A stretch of 7,518 bases of DNA from an uncultured Nitrospinaceae bacterium. Lineage in GTDB: Bacteria > Nitrospinota > Nitrospinia > Nitrospinales > VA-1. Both the position numbers and the translations under genes were made by a program. Below, piece by piece: positions 1 to 6,911 of this stretch (its first letter is position 1; every line of letters starts with the position of its first letter). Location of the stretch: assembly GCA_905182935.1 (NCBI GenBank), contig CAJJDL010000148.1:1-7518 (forward strand), written 5' to 3'. Under the pieces are notes generated by a model, which saw only the letters and a program-made list of their open reading frames with translations, was not told the DNA's origin and ran no database searches.

Positions 1-1
1 C

Positions 2-2539
2 ATAAGCGGTGGAGACTTTGATGAAGGGAAACGGAGATACATTATTCGCACACGTGGTGAATACCGTTCAATTGAAGACATCGAAAATACCATCTTGTCA
101 CAGGTAAGTGGGCGAATAGTTTATATTCGAGATGTTGCAGAAGTAAAGATTGGTTACGATGAACTGCGTACATACGTTCGACACAATGGGCTCCCGGGAA
201 TTGCTGTTAATGCACGTCGGGAATTAGGCTCTAATATTCTCGTGGTCATGAAAAACCTAAAGGCTGTTCAGAAAGACCTAAACGAAAATATTCTTAAACC
301 TCTTGGGCTACATCTGGTTCAAACAGCTGACAAAACAGAATATATAACTCGTTCTATCAATATTGTACAGATGAACTTGGTAATTGGAGGGACTTTTGCC
401 ATCGTCATTCTCTTACTTTTTTTGCGTAGCTTTAATAGCACAATGGTAATTGCTCTATCTATCCCGATCAGTGTTATTGGTACCTTTTTGATTGTTACAC
501 TTATGGGAAGAACAATTAATGTGATCATGCTTGCTGGTATGGCGTTTGCTGTCGGGATGGTTGTAGACGCTTCAATAATTGTTCTGGAGAATATACATCG
601 TCATCGTCAACTTGGAAAAGATGCCTACACGGCTGCGCTTCATGGGGCTAGTGAAGTCTGGGGTGCTATTATGGCTACCACTTTGACTACGCTAGTGGTT
701 TTTATACCTATACTTTTTATCGAAGAAGAAGTAGGTCAGCTGTTTCGCGATATCGCTGTAGCTATTAGTGCAGCCGTCACACTATCTCTAATAGTCAGTG
801 TGCTGGTAATTCCCATTTTGAGCATGCATCTTTTAAAAAATAAAGAGTTTGGTACCTCTGATAGAGATTCATTGTTTGGAAGAGTATTTCATAATCTTTT
901 TGGGCTTGTTTCACTGGCGAGACAATTCAATAAGGCTGTGATTGCGATACTAAAAAAACTGTTCAAATCGAGACTAATACAGCAGCTGACAGTTCTTATT
1001 TTGATTCTTGTGCCGGTTTATGCGGCATGGGAAATGCTTCCAAAAACCGAATATTTGCCGGAAGGTGATCAGAATGTCATCATTGGAATGATGATTCCTC
1101 CACAGGGTTACAACATTGAGGAAATGCATCGCATTGGCAATGATCTAGAAGAAACCTATCGCCCTTACTGGGAAGCAATACCTGAAAGCTTTGAAGAAGA
1201 AAAACTGAAAGGGCCTGCTGTTCGCAATTTTCTATTTATCGGAAGTCGAGGCCGATTATTCACTATTGTTAAGGCCAAAGAGCCTGAACGTGCAAATGAA
1301 CTAATCCCCTTTCTAAAAGAAGAACTGCAGAAAGTTCCTGGGATGATATCTGTGACTCGGCAGTTATCCCTTTTATCCAGTGCTTTCCGCGGTTCACGTG
1401 GAATCGAGATTAATATCATGGGGCCTGATCTCAAAGAACTAACAGCTATGACCCAGACAGCTTTTTTTAAATTAAAAAAATTGATGCCCGATGCGGGAAT
1501 TCGTCCTGTGCCAGGAATGGAACTGGGACAACCGCAAATTCAAATGATACCACGATGGCAAGAAATGGCCGAAACCGGATTAAATGTGTTTGACCTTGGT
1601 TACTCTGTCTCAGCAATCATGGATGGAGTTTTCGCCGACGAGGTTTATCTCAATGCGGAGAAACTCAGTGTTCCATATCTTCCGAGAGACGGGATCGATT
1701 TAATTCTAATGAGTAGAGAAAAAGATATTCAAAGAACTCAGGATATTGAAAATATTATCATCAAAACACCTGAAGGAGTCGCTGTGCCCATTAGTACTGT
1801 AGCTGATATAGAGGCTACAGTCAGTTCTGAACAAATCCAGCACTTTGAACGTCAGCGTTCTATTACTTTGGAAGTGGTCCCTCCAAAAATAATGTCACTT
1901 GAAGAAGGAATCGATATTGTCAAAAGAGAAATTATAGCGCCATTACAAAATGAAGGTAAACTGACAAACGGCTACTCCATAAGCCTTACTGGAAATGCCG
2001 ATAAGTTAGAGAGTACCCGTAAAGCAATGGGTGGTAATTTTATTCTGGCTATTTTCATCACCTACCTTTTTCTAGCGGTGCTGTTGCAACACTGGGGTTT
2101 TCCGCTAATTATCATTTTAAGTGTTCCGATGGCTGCAGTTGGCGGAGTCTTTGGATTATGGTTTCTTAATCATTTTGTCGTGCAACCCTTAGACGTGCTG
2201 ACTATGCTTGGGTTCATAATCCTTATTGGTGTTGTGGTTAACAACGCCATCCTAATTGTATATCAAAGTCTTAAAAATATAAGGGAGAAACATATGGACT
2301 CAGAAGAAGCGATTCTTGAAAGTGTACGAATACGTATTCGTCCTATTTTTATGAGTACTTTTACCAGTTTGTTCGGGTTAATGCCACTGGTGTTGATTCC
2401 TGGTGCAGGAACTGAAATCTATCGGGGTATTGGAATAGTCATACTGTTTGGTTTGTTTTTTAGCACTCTCTTCACGCTGGTCCTAATACCCTGTCTATTA
2501 AATCTTTCTATTTCCAGAGTCGTTGCAAAGAGTAGCTAA
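2..2539 (+). CDS. RND-family efflux transporter permease subunit, 5'-truncated by the window edge
   Basis: The reading frame is open from base 2, so the 845 visible codons are the C-terminal ~80% of a permease of normal RND size (about 1,040-1,060 residues); about 215 N-terminal residues, including TM1, are missing. These proteins use the proton gradient to pump compounds out of the inner membrane or periplasm, usually with a periplasmic adaptor and an outer-membrane channel. Eleven of the twelve membrane segments are visible: TM2-TM6 at residues ~125-270, TM7 ~328-343, TM8-TM12 ~680-832, with the second periplasmic loop in between. TM4 carries GMVVDASIIVLEN (Asp at residue 189, bases 566-568) and TM10 carries GVVVNNAILIV (bases 2228-2260). 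The AcrB proton-relay pair Asp-Asp is Asp-Ala here and the TM10 lysine is replaced by Asn, so it is not a close AcrB homologue. The substrate cannot be inferred. An in-frame TTG at 95 is internal and not the start. The stop TAA is at 2537-2539, and the next gene converges on it. Confidence 0.95.
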   Translation: MSGGDFDEGKRRYIIRTRGEYRSIEDIENTILSQVSGRIVYIRDVAEVKIGYDELRTYVRHNGLPGIAVNARRELGSNILVVMKNLKAVQKDLNENILKPLGLHLVQTADKTEYITRSINIVQMNLVIGGTFAIVILLLFLRSFNSTMVIALSIPISVIGTFLIVTLMGRTINVIMLAGMAFAVGMVVDASIIVLENIHRHRQLGKDAYTAALHGASEVWGAIMATTLTTLVVFIPILFIEEEVGQLFRDIAVAISAAVTLSLIVSVLVIPILSMHLLKNKEFGTSDRDSLFGRVFHNLFGLVSLARQFNKAVIAILKKLFKSRLIQQLTVLILILVPVYAAWEMLPKTEYLPEGDQNVIIGMMIPPQGYNIEEMHRIGNDLEETYRPYWEAIPESFEEEKLKGPAVRNFLFIGSRGRLFTIVKAKEPERANELIPFLKEELQKVPGMISVTRQLSLLSSAFRGSRGIEINIMGPDLKELTAMTQTAFFKLKKLMPDAGIRPVPGMELGQPQIQMIPRWQEMAETGLNVFDLGYSVSAIMDGVFADEVYLNAEKLSVPYLPRDGIDLILMSREKDIQRTQDIENIIIKTPEGVAVPISTVADIEATVSSEQIQHFERQRSITLEVVPPKIMSLEEGIDIVKREIIAPLQNEGKLTNGYSISLTGNADKLESTRKAMGGNFILAIFITYLFLAVLLQHWGFPLIIILSVPMAAVGGVFGLWFLNHFVVQPLDVLTMLGFIILIGVVVNNAILIVYQSLKNIREKHMDSEEAILESVRIRIRPIFMSTFTSLFGLMPLVLIPGAGTEIYRGIGIVILFGLFFSTLFTLVLIPCLLNLSISRVVAKSS

Positions 2540-2647
2540 GAAAAATTAACCATGTAGCCTTAGAAAATATTTTATTATTACTTTTGATTTTCTTTGTTGA
2601 TGCTTCTTCGTTTCCAAAACTAGAATGTTTGTTTGTGTGGAATTGAA

Positions 2648-4642
2648 TTACTCTTTTCTATCAAAGCTTCTTAAAGGAATATCAGGTTCAGAAGCTAGGC
2701 CCGCTTGTGGCTCTGGTTTTTGATCAGGTAAAATATTAGGTTCGGTTGTCGATGTTTCTTCTTTACCCTCTTCAGTATTATGTTTTTCAGCTAGAAAAAC
2801 TGTAATATCTTGGTTGATTAAGTTTTCTGGACACATTTTTAAGTGCTGTCTGTAAAATGGCATATTCATTATCAGGTCACTATAAAGGCAGTCCAAACCG
2901 TAATGATCAAACAGACCTTTTATTGCTCTAGGGCCCACTAAAAATAAAATTCCGTCAGGTAAAAGGGCACGCACTGATGAAGCCAGTATTTGTTCGCATA
3001 CTCCTCGATCATGAAAGTAAAACATGGGAATCCATTTAAATATCATTCCATATTTATCGTTGTATACTGCTTCTAAATGCTCTTTCTCCGGTAGAAAAGA
3101 AACCTTTTTTAAATTATCTAGCTCCTTCCTTTTTGCAGCATAGTCCCATAATTGGTGTGCATTTTTTTGTGCAAGCTCAGGGTCGCTAAAGAGAATGGTG
3201 TATTCTCTCTCATGGGTGCAGTCAACGCACCCTGCGATAGACATGTCAAAAGTATGAACCAGCACGCGCTCTACTTTCTCAAGTTTAGCGGACATGCCCG
3301 GTGACATTTCCATGTAGTAGATTATTTGATCTAGCGCTAAAGGTTGCAGGGCAGGTTCGTCTATTTCCTTATCCCCTTCGGGGTATAAAGGTACGGTATA
3401 AATAGATTTAATGTTATCTGTTTTAGGTGGAAAACCATTAAAAAACCATTTCCAGTTAAAAGAATACTCTTTAATTTTTGCAGGTAAGTCAGTTTGTGGA
3501 GATACTTTCCAATCGGTATGGAGTGAGATTTCTTTTTGCTCCTGATCATCTATTAGCAAAAGTGATTTAACCCCTACCTGTACCTCCCTTTGGCAGGAAG
3601 GTTTTCCCCCGATTGCCTGGTTAACGTAAGGAGTTGGATTATTATCATCATAACATGTGACTTTATAGATATACCCATTATGAACCGTTAGACAAATTTT
3701 GGAGTCATGGTTGAAGTATCGCCACGGAGGATTAGATTGCGGCGACCAAGTAACTTCATGCGACCGCTTGGGATTCATGAAGATACTCATAATATCCTTC
3801 TCTCCTTTAGGTGCCTTGGGTATGAAAAAAGATGCGAAGATATTGTATGCTGAGTTTGAGGGGTAGGTTGGAAGTCCTCGATAGCGAAGAGTATCTAAAG
3901 GCTTTTCGCGCGATTGATCTTCATAAATACCCCATATAAATTCAAAAACAGCGCCACCACTACCTGCTATGGTAGATTGGAATAATTCGACGACAGGAAT
4001 TATATCAAGGCGGGCCCAGTTAACTTTAGATAGGAAGCTTGAGAAAATTTGACGTCCATCAAAAGTTCCATCTGGCAATGCATAAAGTGAATCCTTTGTC
4101 AGCTTTACATTATATTTTCCATCTCCAAGCGGAGTTAAATTATCTTCTTTATAAAAGTAATTAACCTCTGAAACGGGTACTCGCCAGACTTCGGCGGCTT
4201 TTTCGCGAAGAAAATCTAGAGTCATAGTCTCCCAACCCGGTTGGCCTTTTATATCTATCTGCGACTGAAAGGTGCGAGAACGAGGTCGAATGCCGACCCA
4301 CTGTAACGAATCAAGTTGCATTCGAGCAAGCTCAAGACAGGTCTCACCACTCACTGGATCTTTGTTCCATTTGGCTTCATGAAGAGGATGCCCACCTGGA
4401 TCAGTGCCTAGGAAACGGCGGCCATCATTGTCATAGAAAGCCATATGACCCGTCTTGTAAACTTTGACACGTGTGTTGGCGGTATTAGGGATATCTCCAT
4501 TATGAAAAAAAGTGGCACCATTTACTTTTGTGGTGCGTAATGAAGTTAAACTATTTCGTATGGATTCAGCAGAGGCTTCGTTGCCATCAAATGAAAAAGA
4601 GTCGAAACGCGATAAAGCCAATTGGATTTTTTTTTCAAGCAC
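2648..4642 (-). CDS. Uncharacterised 664-residue protein with methyltransferase-like C-terminal region, divergent from the radical SAM gene
   Basis: I do not recognise the family of this intact gene. It starts at GTG (4642-4640) with AAGGA seven bases upstream. There is no signal peptide and no clear membrane segment, so it is probably cytoplasmic. Residues ~60-125 hold a compact motif-rich stretch (RRFLGTDPGGHPLHEAKW, then ARMQLDSLQWVGIRP); residues ~190-310 are rich in aromatics and look globular. Residues ~456-620 resemble the second half of a class I SAM-dependent methyltransferase: a hydrophobic strand YGMIFKWIPMFYFHD at 531-545, then a helix and LLPDGILFLVGP at 560-571, which matches the usual post-motif 'R-x-L-x-P-G-G' strand. 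No glycine-rich SAM motif I is evident, so this reading is an inference. Cysteines cluster at GCVDC (471-475) and are scattered elsewhere, without a clear metal-site pattern. Residues ~620-664 are a low-complexity acidic/Pro/Thr tail. The divergent arrangement with the radical SAM gene suggests a shared pathway but does not prove it. Confidence 0.9.
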   Translation of the reverse strand: MLEKKIQLALSRFDSFSFDGNEASAESIRNSLTSLRTTKVNGATFFHNGDIPNTANTRVKVYKTGHMAFYDNDGRRFLGTDPGGHPLHEAKWNKDPVSGETCLELARMQLDSLQWVGIRPRSRTFQSQIDIKGQPGWETMTLDFLREKAAEVWRVPVSEVNYFYKEDNLTPLGDGKYNVKLTKDSLYALPDGTFDGRQIFSSFLSKVNWARLDIIPVVELFQSTIAGSGGAVFEFIWGIYEDQSREKPLDTLRYRGLPTYPSNSAYNIFASFFIPKAPKGEKDIMSIFMNPKRSHEVTWSPQSNPPWRYFNHDSKICLTVHNGYIYKVTCYDDNNPTPYVNQAIGGKPSCQREVQVGVKSLLLIDDQEQKEISLHTDWKVSPQTDLPAKIKEYSFNWKWFFNGFPPKTDNIKSIYTVPLYPEGDKEIDEPALQPLALDQIIYYMEMSPGMSAKLEKVERVLVHTFDMSIAGCVDCTHEREYTILFSDPELAQKNAHQLWDYAAKRKELDNLKKVSFLPEKEHLEAVYNDKYGMIFKWIPMFYFHDRGVCEQILASSVRALLPDGILFLVGPRAIKGLFDHYGLDCLYSDLIMNMPFYRQHLKMCPENLINQDITVFLAEKHNTEEGKEETSTTEPNILPDQKPEPQAGLASEPDIPLRSFDRKE

Positions 4643-4649
4643 GTAATAT

Positions 4650-4654
4650 TCCTT
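4650..4654 (-). promoter_or_regulatory. Ribosome binding site deciding the GTG start of the 664-residue gene
   Basis: On the minus strand AAGGA (4654 down to 4650) lies seven bases before the GTG at 4642-4640. This supports GTG as the true start. The first codons run GTG CTT GAA AAA AAA and contain a nine-base A run (4635-4627). Confidence 0.75.
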
Positions 4655-4684
4655 GATGTTTTAAAATTAATGAATGAAGGTGTG

Positions 4685-4714
4685 ATTATAGGAAGCTCTA
4701 TCTTATTATGTCAA
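4685..4714 (-). promoter_or_regulatory. Consensus sigma70-type promoter for the 664-residue gene
   Basis: Read on the minus strand, TTGACA (4714-4709) and TATAAT (4690-4685) both match the housekeeping consensus exactly and are separated by 18 bases. Transcription should begin near 4678, giving a leader of about 36 bases that contains the AAGGA ribosome binding site. I see no clear operator palindrome overlapping it, so the sequence suggests strong basal expression unless a repressor binds a site I cannot recognise. Confidence 0.8.
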
Positions 4715-4780
4715 TTAAACCTGTAAAATCCATTTTTATTATAAATATGTGAATAAATACTTTTTCAAAAATTTGTTAAT

Positions 4781-4789
4781 TGCTACAAT
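4781..4789 (+). promoter_or_regulatory. Extended -10 promoter for the radical SAM gene, placed for a leaderless transcript
   Basis: TGCTACAAT is an extended -10 element (TG-n-TACAAT). No good -35 is present; the best is TTTTCA at 4762-4767, 16 bases upstream. The ATG at 4796 sits six bases after the -10 element, which is where transcription would normally start. No Shine-Dalgarno sequence precedes that ATG. The combination predicts an mRNA that begins at or within a base or two of the start codon. Confidence 0.5.
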
Positions 4790-4795
4790 GTTTTT

Positions 4796-6631
4796 ATGAC
4801 TTTAAATCTAGCATTAATCAATATGCCCTTTGGGTTTCATATTTACCCATCTATTCAGTTGGGGACCCTTTCAACGTTGCTAAAATCTCATGGCTGGCCT
4901 GTGAAGAGTCATTACCTGAACCTACATTTTGCACATCAGTTAGGAATACCTATTTACAATCAGCTCTGTGAAAAAAGATTTTTAGTTGGTGAATGGCTTT
5001 TTTCGCATCTTTTGTTTGGAGAGAATTCTAAAAATTTGGACTATGTTAATCACTTTGACGCCCATATTGATGATGTGTGTCAGTCCATTGATCGCCCACG
5101 CGAATTCCTAATCGAGGTCAAAACGAAAATGGTCCCGGAATTTCTTCAATGGGCTTTAGATGCTGGTGACTGGGGACAATACGATGTTATTGGGTTTTCA
5201 TCGACCTTTAATCAGAACCTGGCAAGTTTGACGCTAGCCAAGTTAATTAAAGATAAATATCCTTCAGTTAAGGTTATGTTTGGTGGCGCTAATTTTGAAT
5301 CAGAAATGGGGTTGGAATACTTTCGTGCGTTTCCTTGGATTGATTTTGTCGTCCCAGGTGAGGCGGAAGGAGTTTTAGTCCCTTTAATGAAATCTTTAGA
5401 GAGAAATGAACCTATTCCAAATGGTGTGGCGCATAGAAGTAAGGGGGAGATAGTTTTTACTGAGAATCATGAACTACATGAAGACTTTAGTAATAACGCT
5501 CCTCCGGATTATGATGATTTTTTTGAGCAATTGAAACAGATCGATCCAGATTCACCATTGTTGGAAAACCCGGTTATTCTTTATGAGACAGCTAGAGGGT
5601 GCTGGTGGGGAGAGAAACATCATTGTACTTTTTGCGGGTTGAATGCCAATACTATGAAATTCAGATCTAAGCCAATGGAGCAGGTGCACGCAGATATTTC
5701 TTATCTTTCTCAGCGATATAACTCTTTCCGTTTTAGACTCGTGGATAATATATTGGAAATGAAATATATCGAAGGTGTTTTTGGTGAAATGGCAAGCAAT
5801 AACTTTGATCTTCAATTTTTCCTTGAAGTTAAAAGTAACTTAACCAAGAAGCAAATTAAGTTATTGGCGCATGGCGGAGCAAATGTGATTCAACCTGGTA
5901 TAGAAAGCTTTAGTATGAATCAATTGATGGAAATGGATAAAGGGGTTCGCCCATTACAGAATATTCTCTGTATGAAATGGGCAATGTATTATGGCGTTGA
6001 GGTGAACTGGAATATTCTAATAGGATTTCCAGGAGAAACTAATGAAGATTACCGTCAACAAATCGAATTGATTAAATTGTTGTCACACCTGCCTCCCCCT
6101 GAATGTGTTGGTGATCTTTGGTTGGAGCGATTTAGTCCTTACTATACCCGTCCTGAGGAATATGGAGTTACGATAACAGGGCCAGGAGAGGCCTACAGTT
6201 ATGTTTACGATTCTGAAGATATTGATGTGATGAAAATTGCTTACGATTTTGAATTTACCACTAAAAATGAAATCGACTTGGTATTAAAAGAAGAATTGTC
6301 TAAAACCGTGCAAGAATGGAAAGGGAGGCATCAATCTGATGACATACCTTACTTGTTCTTCACAAAATCTATGAACTTTGTCACAGTCTATGATGATAGA
6401 TCGATTGGAAACCCAGTGAAGAATAGTTTTGAGGGGACTCCTGCCTGGATTATTGTTTTTTGTAATGAATCTCCAAAAACCATTGACCAGATTGAAAAGC
6501 ATGTTCAAGAGTTGGGGGTAGCTGAAACAGAAGTTGAAAAAGAAATTTTAAAATTGGGGAAAATGGGTATCCTTTATGGAGAAAAAGGTAAATACCTGAC
6601 TCTTGCGTTACCTCATAACGCAAATCTTTAG
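4796..6631 (+). CDS. B12-binding radical SAM RiPP-maturation C-methyltransferase (rSAM_ocin_1 / TIGR03975-like)
   Basis: This 611-residue protein has the full layout of cobalamin-dependent radical SAM peptide C-methyltransferases (the PoyC type). Known members use a [4Fe-4S] cluster, SAM and methylcobalamin to methylate unactivated carbons in ribosomal peptides. The N-terminal B12-binding region (about 1-220) has INMPF at 8-12, GFSSTFNQN at 133-141, GGANFE at 163-168 and PGEAEG at 187-192; it lacks the DxHxxG histidine motif, as is common in this group. The radical SAM core follows: C269-x7-C277-x2-C280 (RGCWWGEKHHCTFCG) in place of the usual C-x3-C-x2-C, then VDNIL, EVKSNL, QPGIES (366-371) and IGFPGE (409-414). 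Residues ~490-611 form a C-terminal domain ending in the family-like YLTLALP. The length is normal for the family. The ATG at 4796 is the only standard start between an in-frame stop at 4754-4756 and the conserved INMPF motif, and it has no ribosome binding site. The family assignment is confident; the substrate is unknown. Confidence 0.92.
   Translation: MTLNLALINMPFGFHIYPSIQLGTLSTLLKSHGWPVKSHYLNLHFAHQLGIPIYNQLCEKRFLVGEWLFSHLLFGENSKNLDYVNHFDAHIDDVCQSIDRPREFLIEVKTKMVPEFLQWALDAGDWGQYDVIGFSSTFNQNLASLTLAKLIKDKYPSVKVMFGGANFESEMGLEYFRAFPWIDFVVPGEAEGVLVPLMKSLERNEPIPNGVAHRSKGEIVFTENHELHEDFSNNAPPDYDDFFEQLKQIDPDSPLLENPVILYETARGCWWGEKHHCTFCGLNANTMKFRSKPMEQVHADISYLSQRYNSFRFRLVDNILEMKYIEGVFGEMASNNFDLQFFLEVKSNLTKKQIKLLAHGGANVIQPGIESFSMNQLMEMDKGVRPLQNILCMKWAMYYGVEVNWNILIGFPGETNEDYRQQIELIKLLSHLPPPECVGDLWLERFSPYYTRPEEYGVTITGPGEAYSYVYDSEDIDVMKIAYDFEFTTKNEIDLVLKEELSKTVQEWKGRHQSDDIPYLFFTKSMNFVTVYDDRSIGNPVKNSFEGTPAWIIVFCNESPKTIDQIEKHVQELGVAETEVEKEILKLGKMGILYGEKGKYLTLALPHNANL
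6603..6623 (+). other. Perfect 8-bp inverted repeat at the 3' end of the radical SAM gene
   Basis: TTGCGTTA (6603-6610), a five-base loop CCTCA, and TAACGCAA (6616-6623) form a perfect hairpin inside the last codons of the gene, just before the TAG at 6629-6631. Only ATCTTTA follows it, not a T run, so it is at best a weak or factor-assisted terminator or an mRNA 3'-end stabiliser. It could also be chance. Confidence 0.4.
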
Positions 6632-6747
6632 TTAAGGTTGAACACTCTGCTGGCTATGCCTGCAGCTAATATTTTCTATCCACGTATTCTGGAACACCAC
6701 AAAGGTTTTAGTAAGACACTTTATTGCTTCAAGTAGAGAGAGTAAAT

Positions 6748-6776
6748 TTGACAGGGTAAATTGAAGTCTTTATAAT
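6748..6776 (+). promoter_or_regulatory. Perfect consensus sigma70-type promoter upstream of the TPR gene
   Basis: TTGACA (6748-6753) and TATAAT (6771-6776) match the consensus exactly with the ideal 17-base spacer. Transcription should begin near 6783, leaving a leader of about 130 bases before the ATG at 6912. It gives the TPR gene expression independent of the radical SAM gene. The long leader, with a hairpin inside it, leaves open a separate small RNA or an attenuation step. Confidence 0.8.
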
Positions 6777-6834
6777 TTATTACCTTAACCCTTGAAAACA
6801 ATGAGCTGTCCTTAACTGTTTATTTTGGCTTTAC

Positions 6835-6860
6835 TGCCTGTGGTTTCATGTTGACAGGCA
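6835..6860 (+). other. Hairpin in the leader of the TPR transcript
   Basis: TGCCTGT (6835-6841) and ACAGGCA (6854-6860) form a perfect 7-bp stem with a 12-base loop. The downstream bases ACCAGTTTTG include a short T run four bases after the stem. This could act as a weak terminator about 80 bases after the predicted start near 6783, or as a fold controlling translation of the TPR gene 51 bases further on. I do not recognise a known riboswitch or leader family. Confidence 0.4.
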
Positions 6861-6897
6861 ACCAGTTTTGTAATGTAGGAAAGAACTAACTATCTAT

Positions 6898-6902
6898 AAG
6901 GG
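6898..6902 (+). promoter_or_regulatory. Ribosome binding site of the TPR gene
   Basis: AAGGG lies nine bases upstream of the ATG at 6912, a normal spacing. It supports this ATG as the start and contrasts with the radical SAM gene, which has none. Confidence 0.7.
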
Positions 6903-6911
6903 CGATCATAA

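Noticed and set aside
95..2539. TTG at 95 as the true start of the RND permease
   Set aside because: The frame is open to base 2 and the upstream codons (SGGDFDEG, then RTRGEYRSIEDI) read as a natural continuation of an RND periplasmic domain, so the gene starts before the window.
2535..2593. Possible bidirectional terminator in the convergent spacer (CTAAG/CTTAG and AGAAAAT/ATTTTCT inverted repeats)
   Set aside because: The stems are only 5 and 7 bp, AT-rich, with loops of about 18 bases and no clear following T run in either direction; indistinguishable from AT-rich background.
4780..4971. 63-codon plus-strand ORF overlapping the start of the radical SAM gene
   Set aside because: It starts at TTG inside the promoter and is out of frame with a gene whose protein motifs are unmistakable; it is a frame shadow.
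6851..6879. Second TTGACA (6851-6856) as another promoter for the TPR gene
   Set aside because: At a 16-18 base spacing there is no acceptable -10; the nearest candidates (TGTAAT, TAATGT) are only 12-14 bases away.
6848..6889. 13-codon ORF (MLTGNQFCNVGKN) in the TPR leader as a leader peptide
   Set aside because: It has no ribosome binding site, no codon run suggesting attenuation, and overlaps the hairpin's 3' arm by chance.
6632..6911. RiPP precursor with a recognisable leader in the spacer
   Set aside because: Both strands were scanned; apart from the doubtful 26-codon frame only ORFs under 15 codons were seen, and none resembles NHLP or Nif11 leaders or has a double-glycine motif.
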